A stretch of DNA of 64,000 nucleotides from Variovorax paradoxus. Its GTDB lineage: Bacteria; Pseudomonadota; Gammaproteobacteria; Burkholderiales; Burkholderiaceae_C. The position numbers and the translations under genes were made by a program. Every line of letters starts with the position of its first letter. The stretch's first letter is position 1. Positions 1-9,277 of this stretch are shown here, piece by piece. The DNA lies in NCBI GenBank assembly GCA_016806145.1, contig CP063166.1:2852001-2916000 (forward strand), given 5' to 3'. A model generated the notes under the pieces. That model was not told the origin of the DNA. It saw only the letters and a program-made list of their open reading frames with translations, and made no database searches.

Positions 1-1342
1 GCGCTGCCTGCAGTTCAACCTGCGCCCGATGGCGCCCGAGACGGTGCTCGAGCACCTGACCTCGGTGCTGCAGACCGAGCAGGTGCCGGCCGAGCCGCAG
101 GCGCTGCGCCTGCTCGCGCGCGCGGCGCGCGGCTCGATGCGCGACGCGCTCTCGCTGACCGACCAGGCGATCGCCTTTGGCAACGGCGAGCTGGTCGAGG
201 TCGGCGTGCGCCAGATGCTCGGCAGCGTCGATCGCGGCCATGTGTTCCGCCTGATCGAGGCGCTCGCGCAGGGCGACGGCAAGACCGTGGTCGAGACCTC
301 CGAGGCGCTGCGCATCGACGGCATGTCGGCCGCTTCCACGCTCGAGGAGATGACCGCGGTGCTGCAGGCCATGGCGGTGCTGCAGGCCGTGCCTTCGCGC
401 GCCGAGGCCGCCACGTCCGCCACGGATCCCGATGCGGCCGACACCGCGCGGCTCGCGCTGCTGATGCCGGCCGACGAAACGCAACTGCTCTACAGCCTGT
501 GCCTGCACGGCCGCGGCGAGCTCGGCCTCGCGCCCGACGAATACGCCGCGCTCACGATGGTGCTGCTGCGGTTGCTGGCGTTCAAGCCTGCGCAGAACGC
601 GGCCGGCTCGGCCTCCGCGGAAAAAAAAACTCTGAATGAAGCCCCGGCGGCGGCGCCGGCACCCGTTGCCGCCCCCGTGCAGCCGCCGCGGCCGATCCCG
701 GTGCGCAGCATGTCGGCCGAAGTGCCGCGTCCGGCGCCCGTTGCCGTACCCGCGCAACCGTCGACCGCCGCCCCCGCGGGCCACCGCCTGCCGGTCGTCG
801 ACCAGCCCGTGCGCCGCTCCGAGGCGCGTCCGCCGGAGGACGTGCCCGAATCCGATCCCGCCCAGGTGGTCGCCGTGCCGATGCGCGTGCAGCCGCCGCC
901 CGGCGCGCGCGACACGCCGCGCGATGGCGCCCAGGCCCCGGCCGCGCCGATCCCGCCGAGCGAGGAGGGCGACTTCTGGTTCGCCACCGTCACGCAGCTG
1001 ATCGCGGCCGAGAGCATCGCCGCGCTCACGCGCGAACTCGCGCTGCAGTCGCAGCTGGTGGCGCGCGACACCGACCAGTGGCTGCTGCGCATCGAGCGCG
1101 AGTCGCTCAACCAGCCCTCGAGCCGCGAGAAGCTGATCGCCGCGCTGGCCGCCATCGGCCACGAGGTCAAGCTCGCGATCGAGGTCGGCGGCGTGGTCGA
1201 CAGCCCGGCCCGCCGCAACAAGGCCGCTGCCGACGAGCGCCAGCGCATCGCCGAGGAGGCGATCCGCAGCGATCCCGAGATCCAGGCCCTGATGCGTGAC
1301 TTCGACGCGAGGATCGTGCCGGGCTCGCTCAAACCGGCCTGA
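1..1342 (+). CDS. dnaX: DNA polymerase III subunit tau/gamma, 3' part
   Basis: The clamp-loader ATPase subunit is cut by the left edge; the open frame already runs at base 2, reading RCLQFNLRPM, a DnaX signature just before the domain II/III junction. The visible 446 residues hold the rest of the AAA+ region and collar (residues 1-200), a long Ala/Pro-rich linker, and the tau C-terminal domain that contacts the polymerase and DnaB. Nine consecutive A bases at 621-629 mark the start of the linker. Both alternative frames meet a TGA right after them (633-635 and 637-639), so slippage would give a short gamma form. It is followed by ybaB and recR, the usual bacterial order. Identity is secure. 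Confidence 0.95.
   Translation, partial: RCLQFNLRPMAPETVLEHLTSVLQTEQVPAEPQALRLLARAARGSMRDALSLTDQAIAFGNGELVEVGVRQMLGSVDRGHVFRLIEALAQGDGKTVVETSEALRIDGMSAASTLEEMTAVLQAMAVLQAVPSRAEAATSATDPDAADTARLALLMPADETQLLYSLCLHGRGELGLAPDEYAALTMVLLRLLAFKPAQNAAGSASAEKKTLNEAPAAAPAPVAAPVQPPRPIPVRSMSAEVPRPAPVAVPAQPSTAAPAGHRLPVVDQPVRRSEARPPEDVPESDPAQVVAVPMRVQPPPGARDTPRDGAQAPAAPIPPSEEGDFWFATVTQLIAAESIAALTRELALQSQLVARDTDQWLLRIERESLNQPSSREKLIAALAAIGHEVKLAIEVGGVVDSPARRNKAAADERQRIAEEAIRSDPEIQALMRDFDARIVPGSLKPA
621..639 (+). other. A9 slippage/frameshift site in dnaX
   Basis: An uninterrupted run of nine A bases (621-629) lies in the codons Glu-Lys-Lys-Thr, inside an otherwise very GC-rich gene. A -1 shift reads Asn-Ser-Glu and then TGA at 637-639. 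A +1 shift stops at TGA 633-635. Known DnaX shortening works this way: by ribosomal frameshifting in E. coli and by transcriptional slippage on an A9 run in Thermus. The site is visible; that it is used here is inference. Confidence 0.65.
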
Positions 1343-1465
1343 GCGGACGGGCCACGCGCAGCGGCGACAATCGGCCGTGGCCCTTGCGGCGGCGAGGCTT
1401 CGCCGCCCTCCGCGCTTCCATCTCTTATCCTTCCCCATCCACCCAACCGATCCACAGGACCAACG

Positions 1466-1798
1466 ATGTTCAACAAAGGACAACTGGCCGGCCTCATGAA
1501 GCAGGCGCAGGCAATGCAGGACAACCTCAAGAAGGCCCAGGAAGAACTGGCCCACATCGAGGTCGAGGGCGAATCGGGCGCCGGCCTCGTCAAGGTCGTG
1601 ATGACCTGCAAGCACGACGTCAAGCGCATCACCATCGACCCGAGCCTGCTGGCCGACGACAAGGACATGCTCGAGGACCTCGTGGCCGCCGCCTTCAATG
1701 CCGCCGTGCGCAAGGCCGAGGAGACCAGCGAGCAGAAGATGGGCAAGCTGACCGCCGGCATGCCGGGCCTGCCCCCGGGCATGAAGCTGCCGTTCTGA
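1466..1798 (+). CDS. ybaB: YbaB/EbfC family nucleoid-associated protein
   Basis: A 110-residue DNA-binding protein of the YbaB/EbfC family, which forms dimers and binds DNA as a small nucleoid protein. It starts [18 protein letters not shown], the typical amphipathic N-terminal helix, and ends in the family's Gly/Pro/Met-rich tail ([13 protein letters not shown]). Length matches the family. It lies 123 bases after dnaX and 24 bases before recR, the conserved dnaX-ybaB-recR order, so it is probably co-transcribed with recR. The ATG at 1466 is preceded by an AGGA at a suitable distance. Confidence 0.93.
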   Translation: MFNKGQLAGLMKQAQAMQDNLKKAQEELAHIEVEGESGAGLVKVVMTCKHDVKRITIDPSLLADDKDMLEDLVAAAFNAAVRKAEETSEQKMGKLTAGMPGLPPGMKLPF

Positions 1799-1822
1799 TG
1801 CCGCCGCGCCACCAAGGCTGAC

Positions 1823-2413
1823 GTGTCCGACGCCGGTTCCCTCGACGCGCTCGTCGATGCGCTGCGCCGCCTGCCGGGCGTGGGCGTCAAGTCGGCCTCG
1901 CGCATGGCCTTCCACCTGCTGCAGCACGACCGCGAGGGCGCGCAGCTGCTCGCGCGCGCCCTGCAGCAGGCGGCCGGGCAGGTGCGCCATTGCGAGCGCT
2001 GCAACACCTTCACCGAGATGCCGGTGTGCAACGTCTGCCTCGACGTGCGGCGCGACCCGACCAAGCTCTGCGTGGTCGAGACGCCGGCCGACCAGGCCGC
2101 GCTCGAACGCACCAACGCCTTCCGCGGCTACTACTTCGTGCTGATGGGCAAGCTCAGTCCGCTCGACGGCATCGGTCCCAAGGACCTGGGCCTGCAGAAG
2201 CTGTTCGAGCGCGCGCTCGACGGCACCGTGGCCGAGGTGATCCTCGCGACCAACTTCACGGCCGAGGGCGAGGCCACGGCGCATGTCATCGGCGATGCGC
2301 TGCGTCAGCGCGGCCTCACGGTCACGCGGCTCGCGCGCGGCGTGCCCGCGGGCAGCGAGCTCGAGTACGTGGACCTCGGCACCATCGCGCACGCGCTGGT
2401 CGACCGGCGCTGA
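1823..2413 (+). CDS. recR: Recombination protein RecR
   Basis: RecR works with RecO/RecF to load RecA on gapped DNA. The 196-residue protein has the N-terminal helix-hairpin-helix ([19 protein letters not shown]), a four-cysteine zinc finger (C57, C60, C69, C72) and a Toprim domain beginning at [13 protein letters not shown]. Length is normal for RecR. The start is GTG at 1823, chosen because the family begins [16 protein letters not shown]; no ATG is suitably placed. It completes the dnaX-ybaB-recR set. Confidence 0.95.
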   Translation: MSDAGSLDALVDALRRLPGVGVKSASRMAFHLLQHDREGAQLLARALQQAAGQVRHCERCNTFTEMPVCNVCLDVRRDPTKLCVVETPADQAALERTNAFRGYYFVLMGKLSPLDGIGPKDLGLQKLFERALDGTVAEVILATNFTAEGEATAHVIGDALRQRGLTVTRLARGVPAGSELEYVDLGTIAHALVDRR

Positions 2414-2483
2414 TCCCGCGGCGGCCACCGCCGCAGCGCGGCGCCCATACCGCGCCGCGCACCCAGGAGATTCCGGAGACACC

Positions 2484-2876
2484 ATGACCCTGTCGCTGCT
2501 CACCGTCGCCCACTGGTGCGTCTTCATCGCCTGCGGCCTGCCGTACCTCGCGGCCTGGATCGCCAAGGCCGGCGCCTTCCGTCCCAGCGACAACGCGCAG
2601 CCGCGCGACTGGGCCGCGAAGCAGGCGGGCTGGCGCGCGCGCGCCAATGCCGCGCAGGCCAACAGCTTCGAAGGCCTGCCGTTCTTCATCGGCGCGGTGC
2701 TCATCGCGCACCAGCTCGGCGCCGCGCAACTGTGGATCGACCGCCTCGCGATCGCCTACGTGCTGCTGCGCGTGGCCTATCTCGCGCTCTACATCAAGGG
2801 CATCCCGGCGCTGCGCAGCGCGGTCTGGGCGGCTGCGTTCGTGGTCAACATCGCGATCCTGTTCCTCGCGAAGTAG
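2484..2876 (+). CDS. MAPEG family small membrane protein
   Basis: A 130-residue integral membrane protein with four hydrophobic segments and the MAPEG-type pattern of bacterial members (RARANAAQANSFEGLPFF around residues 55-72, then a Tyr-rich third helix). MAPEG proteins include glutathione-dependent enzymes, but most short bacterial members have no assigned reaction. The ATG at 2484 follows an AGGAGA box at 2465-2470. It lies 70 bases after recR in the same direction and may be read from the same transcript. Confidence 0.8.
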   Translation: MTLSLLTVAHWCVFIACGLPYLAAWIAKAGAFRPSDNAQPRDWAAKQAGWRARANAAQANSFEGLPFFIGAVLIAHQLGAAQLWIDRLAIAYVLLRVAYLALYIKGIPALRSAVWAAAFVVNIAILFLAK

Positions 2877-3036
2877 CGCGGCCGAAGCAGGCCTTTTTCA
2901 CTCTGTGAGAGGCCTTCATGCTTACGTGAAAACCCGCACGGGATGACCCCGATGCAGCGACCCTGCGCGCGCCCCTAAGCTCGATTCACTTTCGACGCAC
3001 CCCAGAGCCACCCCAAGCCGCCGCAGGCCACGTTCC

Positions 3037-4071
3037 ATGCTTCACCGCCGCACCCTCATCTCCGCCTCGGCCATCGCCGCCGCCACCATCGCGTTGCCGC
3101 GGGTGTTCGCGCAGCCGAAGCTGGAGAAAACGAAGATCTCGATCGCGGTCGGCGGCAAGGCGGCGTTCTACTACCTGCCGCTCACCATCTCCGAGCAGCT
3201 CGGCTACTTCAAGGCCGAGGGGCTCGACGTCGAGATCTCCGACTTCGCGGGCGGCGCGCGTGCTTTGCAGGCGGTGGTCGGCGGCTCGGCCGACGTGTGC
3301 TCGGGTGCCTACGAGCACACCATCAACCTGCAGGCCAAGAACCAGTTCTTCCAGGCCTTCGTGCTGCAGGGCCGCGCGCCGCAGATCGCGATGGGCGTGT
3401 CGACCAAGAACATGTCGAGCTACGCCGGCATCGCCGACCTCAAGGGCAAGAAGATCGGCGTCTCGGCGCCGGGCTCGTCGACCAACATGGTGGCCAACCT
3501 CGTGCTCTCGCGCGGCGGCCTCAAGGCCAGCGACGTGAGCTACATCGGCGTGGGCGTCGCCGCCGGCGCGCTCACCGCGCTGCGCTCGGGCCAGATCGAC
3601 GCCATCAGCAACACCGACCCGGTGATGACCATGCTCGAGCAGAAGGGCGACGTGAAGATCATCAGCGACACCCGCACGCTCAAGGGCACGCAGCAGGTGT
3701 TCGGCGGGCCGATGCCGGCCGCCTGCCTCTATGCGCCGGTCGACTTCGTGCAGAAGAACCCCAACACCTGCCAGGCGCTGGCCAACGCGATCGTGCACGG
3801 CCTCAAGTGGCTGCAGACCGCGGGCCCGGGTGACATCATCAAGACCGTGCCCGAGACCTACCTGCTCGGCGACCGCGCGCTCTACCTCGCCTCGTTCGAC
3901 AAGGTGCGCGAATCGATCGCGCCCGACGGCATCGTGCCGTCCGAGGGACCCAAGACCGCGCTGGCGGCGATCGCGAGCTTCGATACTTCCGTCAAGGCCG
4001 ACAAGATCGACCTCGCGAAAACCTACACCAACGATTTCGCACGGCGAGCGAAGGACAGGTTCAAGGCCTGA
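3037..4071 (+). CDS. ABC transporter substrate-binding protein, NMT1/SsuA type
   Basis: A 344-residue periplasmic receptor of the NMT1/THI5-like group that serves sulfonate, nitrate, taurine or pyrimidine-precursor importers. The N-terminus (LHRRTLISASAIAAATIALPR) has two arginines before a hydrophobic stretch and could be a Tat or Sec signal, with cleavage near FAQP. The body shows the usual SIAVGGKAAFYYLPLTI opening and a GGARALQAVVGGSADV ligand-lobe motif. The ATPase and permease genes follow, separated by a strong terminator. No TPP riboswitch was seen upstream, so a thiamine-precursor role has no support. The ligand is unknown. Confidence 0.88.
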   Translation: MLHRRTLISASAIAAATIALPRVFAQPKLEKTKISIAVGGKAAFYYLPLTISEQLGYFKAEGLDVEISDFAGGARALQAVVGGSADVCSGAYEHTINLQAKNQFFQAFVLQGRAPQIAMGVSTKNMSSYAGIADLKGKKIGVSAPGSSTNMVANLVLSRGGLKASDVSYIGVGVAAGALTALRSGQIDAISNTDPVMTMLEQKGDVKIISDTRTLKGTQQVFGGPMPAACLYAPVDFVQKNPNTCQALANAIVHGLKWLQTAGPGDIIKTVPETYLLGDRALYLASFDKVRESIAPDGIVPSEGPKTALAAIASFDTSVKADKIDLAKTYTNDFARRAKDRFKA

Positions 4072-4087
4072 CCTCGATGTCCCGCGA

Positions 4088-4109
4088 CCCGGCTTCGGCC
4101 GGGTTTTTT
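4088..4109 (+). terminator. Intrinsic terminator between receptor and ATPase genes
   Basis: A perfect six-base-pair GC stem (CCCGGC/GCCGGG) with a TTCG tetraloop is followed at once by six T bases. It lies 17 bases after the receptor stop and before the ATPase start at 4146. It probably lowers transcription of the ATPase and permease relative to the receptor, a common way to make more receptor than transporter. Confidence 0.85.
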
Positions 4110-4145
4110 CTGGGGGACGCGCACCGCCAGCCATCCAGTTCCGCC

Positions 4146-4961
4146 ATGTCCGACCACGCACTCGAACTCCTCTCGATCAGCTGCATCTTCCATTCGAAGG
4201 ACGACCCCGGCCAGCGCTACACCGCGGTGGCCGACACCACCTTGCGCGTGCGCGCCGGCGAGTTCGTGTCGGTGGTCGGTCCCACGGGCTGCGGCAAGTC
4301 GACCCTGCTCAACATCGGCGCGGGGCTGCTGCAGCCTTCGTCCGGCACGGTCAAGGTGTTCGGCCAGCCGCTTTCGGGCATCAACGCGCGCGCGGGCTAC
4401 ATGTTCCAGACCGAGGCGCTGATGCCCTGGCGCAGCGCCATCGACAACGTGATGGTCGGGCTGCAGTACCGCGGCATGGCCGATGCGCAGGCGCGCCGCG
4501 AGGCCGAGGCCTGGCTCGCGCGCGTGGGCCTCTCGGGCTTCGGCGACCGCTATCCGCACCAGCTCTCGGGCGGCATGCGCAAGCGCGTGGCACTGGCGCA
4601 GACGCTGGTGCTCGACCCCGACATCATCCTGATGGACGAGCCGTTCAGCGCGCTCGACATCCAGACCCGCCAGCTGATGGAGAACGAGGTGCTCGACCTG
4701 TGGAGCGCGAAGAAGAAGGCCGTGCTGTTCATCACCCATGACCTCGACGAGGCGATCGCGATGAGCGACCGCGTGGTGGTGCTCTCGGCCGGGCCGGCCA
4801 CCCATCCGATCGGCGAGTTCGAGATCGACCTGCCGCGTCCGCGCGACGTGGCCGAGGTGCGCACCCAGCCGCGCTTCGTCGAGCTGCACACCCAGATCTG
4901 GGAAGTGCTGCGCGACGAGGTGCTCAAGGGCTACGCGCAGCAACTGAAGAAGGCCGCATGA
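4146..4961 (+). CDS. ABC transporter ATP-binding protein (NrtD/SsuB type)
   Basis: A 271-residue ATPase with Walker A GPTGCGKST, Q-loop (FQTEALMPWRS), signature LSGGMRKRVALAQ, Walker B IILMDEPFSALD and the switch His in FITHDLDEAIAMSDR. It energises import by the permease at 4958. The open frame extends up to an ATG at 4077, but that start would place coding sequence across the terminator at 4088-4109; the ATG at 4146 (MSDHALELL) is preferred. Its stop overlaps the permease start (ATGA), indicating translational coupling. Confidence 0.9.
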   Translation: MSDHALELLSISCIFHSKDDPGQRYTAVADTTLRVRAGEFVSVVGPTGCGKSTLLNIGAGLLQPSSGTVKVFGQPLSGINARAGYMFQTEALMPWRSAIDNVMVGLQYRGMADAQARREAEAWLARVGLSGFGDRYPHQLSGGMRKRVALAQTLVLDPDIILMDEPFSALDIQTRQLMENEVLDLWSAKKKAVLFITHDLDEAIAMSDRVVVLSAGPATHPIGEFEIDLPRPRDVAEVRTQPRFVELHTQIWEVLRDEVLKGYAQQLKKAA

Positions 4962-5797
4962 TGTCGCGCCTGGCCCTCAACGAACGCAACGCGCGCTTCT
5001 GGCAACTGGTGCTGCTGGTGGTGATCCTCGTGGGCTGGCACCTGGCCTCGCGCAACCAGCAGGTGGCCTTCTTCCTCGGCGAGCCGATCCAGGTGGCCGG
5101 TCGCATCTGGAGCTGGTTCCTGCCCTTCGAGGTGCCGGCGAACCCGCTGTTCCCCGACGGGCTCAAGGGCAATGCCGACATCTACCTGCACCTGGGCACC
5201 ACGCTGCTCGAGACCGTGCTGGCCTTCGGCATCGGCACCGTGCTGGGCCTGGGCTGCGGCCTGTGGCTGGCGCTCGCGCCCACCGCGAGCCTGATCCTCG
5301 ATCCCTACATCAAGGCCGCCAACTCGATGCCGCGCGTGATCCTCGCGCCGATCTTCGCGCTGTGGTTCGGCCTCGGCATCTGGAGCAAGGTGGCGCTGGC
5401 GGTCACGCTGGTGTTCTTCATCGTGTTCTTCAACGTCTACCAGGGCGTGCGCGAGGTGAGCCCGGTGGTGCTGGCCAATGCGCGCATGCTGGGCGCCAAC
5501 CAGCGCCAGCTGCTGCGCACCGTCTACCTGCCGAGCGCCACCAGCTGGGTGTTCTCGAGCCTGCACACCTCGGTGGGCCTGGCCTTCGTGGGCGCGGTGG
5601 TGGGCGAGTACCTGGGCTCGGCGCGCGGTGTCGGCTACCTGATCCTGCAGGCCGAGGGCACCTTCGACGTCAACACCGTGTTCGCGGGCATCGTGGTGCT
5701 GACGGCCTTCGCGCTCGCGCTCGACGCGCTGGTGGGCCTGATCGAGAAGCGGCTCATGAAGTGGCAGCCGCGCAGCGGCGAGACCGAGAAGCTCTGA
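4958..5797 (+). CDS. ABC transporter permease (SsuC/TauC type)
   Basis: A 279-residue inner-membrane permease of the binding-protein-dependent transport family. Several hydrophobic segments are visible, with the EAA loop around VREVSPVVLANARMLGANQR, which docks on the ATPase. It begins with overlapping start options at 4958 and 4961, inside the stop of the ATPase gene. With the receptor at 3037 and the ATPase it forms a complete importer. The substrate (sulfonate, nitrate or pyrimidine-like) cannot be told from sequence alone. Confidence 0.9.
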   Translation: MMSRLALNERNARFWQLVLLVVILVGWHLASRNQQVAFFLGEPIQVAGRIWSWFLPFEVPANPLFPDGLKGNADIYLHLGTTLLETVLAFGIGTVLGLGCGLWLALAPTASLILDPYIKAANSMPRVILAPIFALWFGLGIWSKVALAVTLVFFIVFFNVYQGVREVSPVVLANARMLGANQRQLLRTVYLPSATSWVFSSLHTSVGLAFVGAVVGEYLGSARGVGYLILQAEGTFDVNTVFAGIVVLTAFALALDALVGLIEKRLMKWQPRSGETEKL

Positions 5798-5831
5798 CCG
5801 CGCGGCGGCCCGAGAACGAGCTTGGGCGCCC

Positions 5832-7598
5832 TCAGGCGTTCTTGCCGTGCGTCTCGGCATTGACCTGCACCAGCGCGCGGCCCGCGAAGATGCCGCCGGC
5901 CATCTCGAGCACCACGCGCTCCGCGTCGCGCCGCCGCAGCTCGTCGATCACCTCGTCGGCCTCGGTGTCGGAGGCGCCGAGCGCCAGCACGCCCTGGCGG
6001 CCGAAGGCCATGGCCGATTCGAAGGTCTCGCGGATCTGGAAGTCGACGTTGAGCTTGCCGATCTCGAGCATGTGCTCGCGGTCGTAGGCGCGCACCAGCA
6101 GCTGCGCATGCGGGAACTCGGCCTTGAGCAGCTCGACGATGCGCGTGGTCGCGGCCTTGTCGTTCACGCACACCATGATGACGCGCGCGCCGTGGGCGCC
6201 GGCGGCATGCAGCACGTCGGCGCGCGAGCCGTCGCCGTAGTAGACCTTGAAGCCGAACAGGGCGGCGACGCGGATCGCCTCGGTGTCGGTGTCGATGATC
6301 GAGATCGACGCGCCGCGCGCCAGCGCGCCCTGCACCGCGATCTGGCCGAAGCGGCCGAAGCCGATCAACAGCACGTTGCCGACCAGGTCCTCGGCCTTGT
6401 CGATGCCGTCCATCGACGCGGCCGCGGCCGGCGCGAAGCGGCGGTGCGCGAGCACCACCAGCGGCGTGAGCGCCATCGAGAGCACCACCACCGCCGTCAT
6501 GTTGGCGTTGACCACCGGGCTGATGACGCCCGCGGCGAGCGCGGAGGAGAACAGCACGAACGCGAACTCGCCGCCCTGGGCCATCAGCACCGCGCGGTCG
6601 AGCGCGTCGGCGCGCGAGCTCTTCGCGAGCCGCGCCACCGCGTAGATGCACAGCGACTTCACGACCATCATCGACAGCACGCCGGCCAGGATCAGCTGCC
6701 AGTTGCGCGCCACCACCGCGAGGTCGAGCGACATGCCCACGCCGATGAAGAACAGGCCGAGCAGCAGGCCGCGGAAGGGCTCGATGTCGGCCTCGAGCTG
6801 GTGGCGGAAGGTGGACTCGGACAGCAGCACGCCCGCGATGAAGGCGCCCATGGCCATCGAAAGGCCACCGAGTTGCATCAGGAGCGCCGCGCCCAGCACC
6901 ACCAGCAGCGCGGCGGCGGTCATGACCTCGCGCGCCTTCGAGTTGGCGAGCACGCGGAACAGCGGGTTCAAGAGCCAGATGCCGGCCGCCACCAGCGCCG
7001 CGAGCGCGGCCAGCGCGATGCCCACGCCGACCCAGCGCGAGCCGGCCTCGACCGCGTGCTGCGTGGCGTCGGCCGGCGCGATGAAGGCCACGATGGCCAG
7101 CAGAGGCACGATCAGCAGGTCCTCGAACAGCAGCACGGCGACGATCTTCTGGCCGCGCGGCGCCGCGATGTCGCCGCGTTCGCCGAGCAGCTGCATCACG
7201 ATGGCGGTGGAGGTCAGCACGAAGCCCATCGCGCAGACGAAGGACACGGCGAGCGGGAAGCCGAAGGCCATGCCCACGCCGGTCAGCAGCAGGCCGCAGA
7301 CCACCACCTGCAGGCTGCCGAGGCCGAAGATGTCGCGCCGCATGCTCCACAGGTGCGAGGGCCGCATCTCGAGGCCGATCACGAACAGGAACATCACGAC
7401 GCCGAGCTCGGCCGTGTGCAGGATGGTCTGGGGATCGGTGAAGAGGCCGAAGCCGAACGGGCCGATGGCCAGACCCGCGGCCAGGTAGCCGAGCACCGAG
7501 CCGAGCCCGATGCGCTTGAACAGCGGCACCGCGACCACCGCGGCCCCCAACAGCGTGACGACCTTGACGAGATCGCCCGCGCTTCCTTCCACTGCCAT
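5832..7598 (-). CDS. Kef-type monovalent cation:proton antiporter (CPA2) with RCK domain
   Basis: A 588-residue inner-membrane protein. Residues 1-390 form the Na+/H+ exchanger domain with about 12 hydrophobic segments (opening VKVVTLLGAAVVAVPLFKR; LLFEDLLIVPLLA is the conserved acidic helix). Residues from about 405 form a TrkA-N/RCK nucleotide-binding domain with the motif LLIGFGRFGQIA and the acidic strand end SIIDTDTE. Such proteins exchange K+ or Na+ for H+, and some are gated by glutathione adducts (KefB/KefC). The nearby glyoxalase II gene makes a protective role against electrophiles plausible but not proven. It converges with the permease gene at 5797. Confidence 0.9.
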   Translation of the reverse strand: MAVEGSAGDLVKVVTLLGAAVVAVPLFKRIGLGSVLGYLAAGLAIGPFGFGLFTDPQTILHTAELGVVMFLFVIGLEMRPSHLWSMRRDIFGLGSLQVVVCGLLLTGVGMAFGFPLAVSFVCAMGFVLTSTAIVMQLLGERGDIAAPRGQKIVAVLLFEDLLIVPLLAIVAFIAPADATQHAVEAGSRWVGVGIALAALAALVAAGIWLLNPLFRVLANSKAREVMTAAALLVVLGAALLMQLGGLSMAMGAFIAGVLLSESTFRHQLEADIEPFRGLLLGLFFIGVGMSLDLAVVARNWQLILAGVLSMMVVKSLCIYAVARLAKSSRADALDRAVLMAQGGEFAFVLFSSALAAGVISPVVNANMTAVVVLSMALTPLVVLAHRRFAPAAAASMDGIDKAEDLVGNVLLIGFGRFGQIAVQGALARGASISIIDTDTEAIRVAALFGFKVYYGDGSRADVLHAAGAHGARVIMVCVNDKAATTRIVELLKAEFPHAQLLVRAYDREHMLEIGKLNVDFQIRETFESAMAFGRQGVLALGASDTEADEVIDELRRRDAERVVLEMAGGIFAGRALVQVNAETHGKNA

Positions 7599-7669
7599 GT
7601 CGTGGCCCTCCTGATCTAGTTATCCATGACCGGCGCCGCGAAAGGCGATGCGCCGGTCTTGCCGCCGCT

Positions 7670-9277
7670 TCAGCGCTTCTTTTTCGACGGCGTGCCGCCG
7701 CGCTTCTCGCGCACCACCTGCTTGCTCGGCGCGCTGGCCGGCACCTTGCTCACGTTGCTGCCGCGCTTGACCTGGACCACCGGTCGGCCGCGCGCGTTGC
7801 TGCGTGCCGCGGGACCGGCACCCGAGCCGACGCGCGCGGCCGGGGCGGCACGCACCGGCAGGTAGACCACCACGCTGATGCCGCGCTTGAAGGCATGGTT
7901 GGGCTTGACGTCGTTCCACTCGGCGACGTTCGCGGGCTTGAGGTTGTAGCGGCGCGCGATGCTCGCCACGTTGTCGCTGCGGCCGGCCTTGACGGTGGTG
8001 CGGCGCGTGACGATCTCGGGCTGGAAGCTCAGGTGGCCGCTGTCGGCCACCACCGCCGCCACGTCCTCCTTGACGCGCGCGCCGCGCGGCACGATCAGCG
8101 TGGAGCCGGCCTTGATCAGCATGCGCGGCGGCACGTTGTTGAGCGCGCGCAGGTCCGACTCGCTCATGCCGGCGCGCTGGGCGGCGTCGGCCACGGTCAT
8201 GGTGGTGGGCACGACCCAGGCGGTCCAGCTCGCGTACTGGCCCTGCGTGTAGGCGTCGAAGTTGCGCTGGAACACGGCGGCGTTGTCCCAGGGCAGCAGG
8301 ATCTCGGAGGTGCCGGCGGCGATCAGCACCGGCTTGTGGGCGGCCGGGTTGAGCGCGCGGAAGTCCTCGATGCGCACGTCGGCGAGCTTGGCGGCCAGTT
8401 CCACGTCGAGGTCGCGCGTGAGCGGCACGGTCTGGAAGTAGGGGTGGTTCGCGATTACCGGCAGCTCGGCGTTGAAGGCCTGCGGGTTGGCGACGATGTT
8501 CTTCACCGCCTGCAGCTTGGGCACGTACATGCGGGTCTCGGCCGGCATCGTGAGGTCGCTGTAGGTGGTGGGCAGGCCCAGGCGCTGGTTCTTGGCGATG
8601 GCGCGGCTCACGCTGCCTTCGCCCCAGTTGTAGGCGGCCAGCGCGAGCTGCCAGTCGCCGAACATGTTGTAGAGCTTCTGCAGGTAGTCGAGCGCGGCGC
8701 GCGTGGAGGCCACCACGTCGCGGCGGTCGTCGCGGAAGATGTTCTGCTTGAGGTCGAAGTCGGTGCCGGTGGCCGGCATGAACTGCCACATGCCGGCCGC
8801 GCGCGCGCTCGACACGGCCTGCGGGTTGAAGGCGCTCTCGATGTAGGGCAGCAGCGCCAGCTCGGTGGGCATGTTGCGCCGCTCGAGCTCCTCGACGATG
8901 TGGAAGATGTACTTGTTCGAGCGCTCGGTCATGCGCTGGATGTAGTCGGGCCGGCTCGCATACCACTGCTCGCGATCGCGCACCAGGTCGCTGTCGAGGT
9001 CGGGCATCTTGAAGCCGCGGCGGATGCGGTCCCACATGTCGGCCGGCGGGGCCAGCGTGACCACGCTCTGCGAGCGCGCCTCGCTGCTGGCGATGGGGGC
9101 GAGCTGGCCGCTCGGGTAGATGGGCGCGGCGCGGCCGGCGGCGAGGGAGCCGGTGCCGCCGGCGGTGGGGGGAGAGGAGGGGGAAGGGGAGGAAGACGAG
9201 GAAGAGGGGGTGCCGGTGCCCGCGCAGCCGGCGAGCAACAGGATGCCTGCAAGGCAGGCGGCAGCGGTGAGTTTCAT
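7670..9277 (-). CDS. mltD: Membrane-bound lytic transglycosylase, MltD-like lipoprotein with LysM domains
   Basis: A 535-residue outer-membrane lipoprotein that cleaves peptidoglycan glycan strands. The lipobox is LLAGC (Cys18), followed by a Ser/Pro-rich low-complexity stretch. The transglycosylase domain has [12 protein letters not shown] with the catalytic Glu at about residue 147 and [12 protein letters not shown]. Two LysM peptidoglycan-binding repeats lie in the C-terminal third, and the tail is very basic. The start at 9277 is chosen because it gives the lipoprotein signal and overlaps the gloB stop (ATGA); upstream in-frame starts would add a non-signal peptide. It is likely coupled to gloB. 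Confidence 0.92.
   Translation of the reverse strand: MKLTAAACLAGILLLAGCAGTGTPSSSSSSPSPSSPPTAGGTGSLAAGRAAPIYPSGQLAPIASSEARSQSVVTLAPPADMWDRIRRGFKMPDLDSDLVRDREQWYASRPDYIQRMTERSNKYIFHIVEELERRNMPTELALLPYIESAFNPQAVSSARAAGMWQFMPATGTDFDLKQNIFRDDRRDVVASTRAALDYLQKLYNMFGDWQLALAAYNWGEGSVSRAIAKNQRLGLPTTYSDLTMPAETRMYVPKLQAVKNIVANPQAFNAELPVIANHPYFQTVPLTRDLDVELAAKLADVRIEDFRALNPAAHKPVLIAAGTSEILLPWDNAAVFQRNFDAYTQGQYASWTAWVVPTTMTVADAAQRAGMSESDLRALNNVPPRMLIKAGSTLIVPRGARVKEDVAAVVADSGHLSFQPEIVTRRTTVKAGRSDNVASIARRYNLKPANVAEWNDVKPNHAFKRGISVVVYLPVRAAPAARVGSGAGPAARSNARGRPVVQVKRGSNVSKVPASAPSKQVVREKRGGTPSKKKR

Noticed and set aside
2877..3036. Possible TPP riboswitch before the NMT1-type receptor
   Set aside because: The conserved riboswitch core bases are not present; only a short AT-rich spot and a weak inverted repeat were seen.
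5847..7619. Long plus-strand open frame opposite the antiporter gene
   Set aside because: It is rich in Arg, His, Ala and Glu without hydrophobic or family pattern, typical of antisense frames in GC-rich DNA; the opposite strand encodes a clear antiporter.
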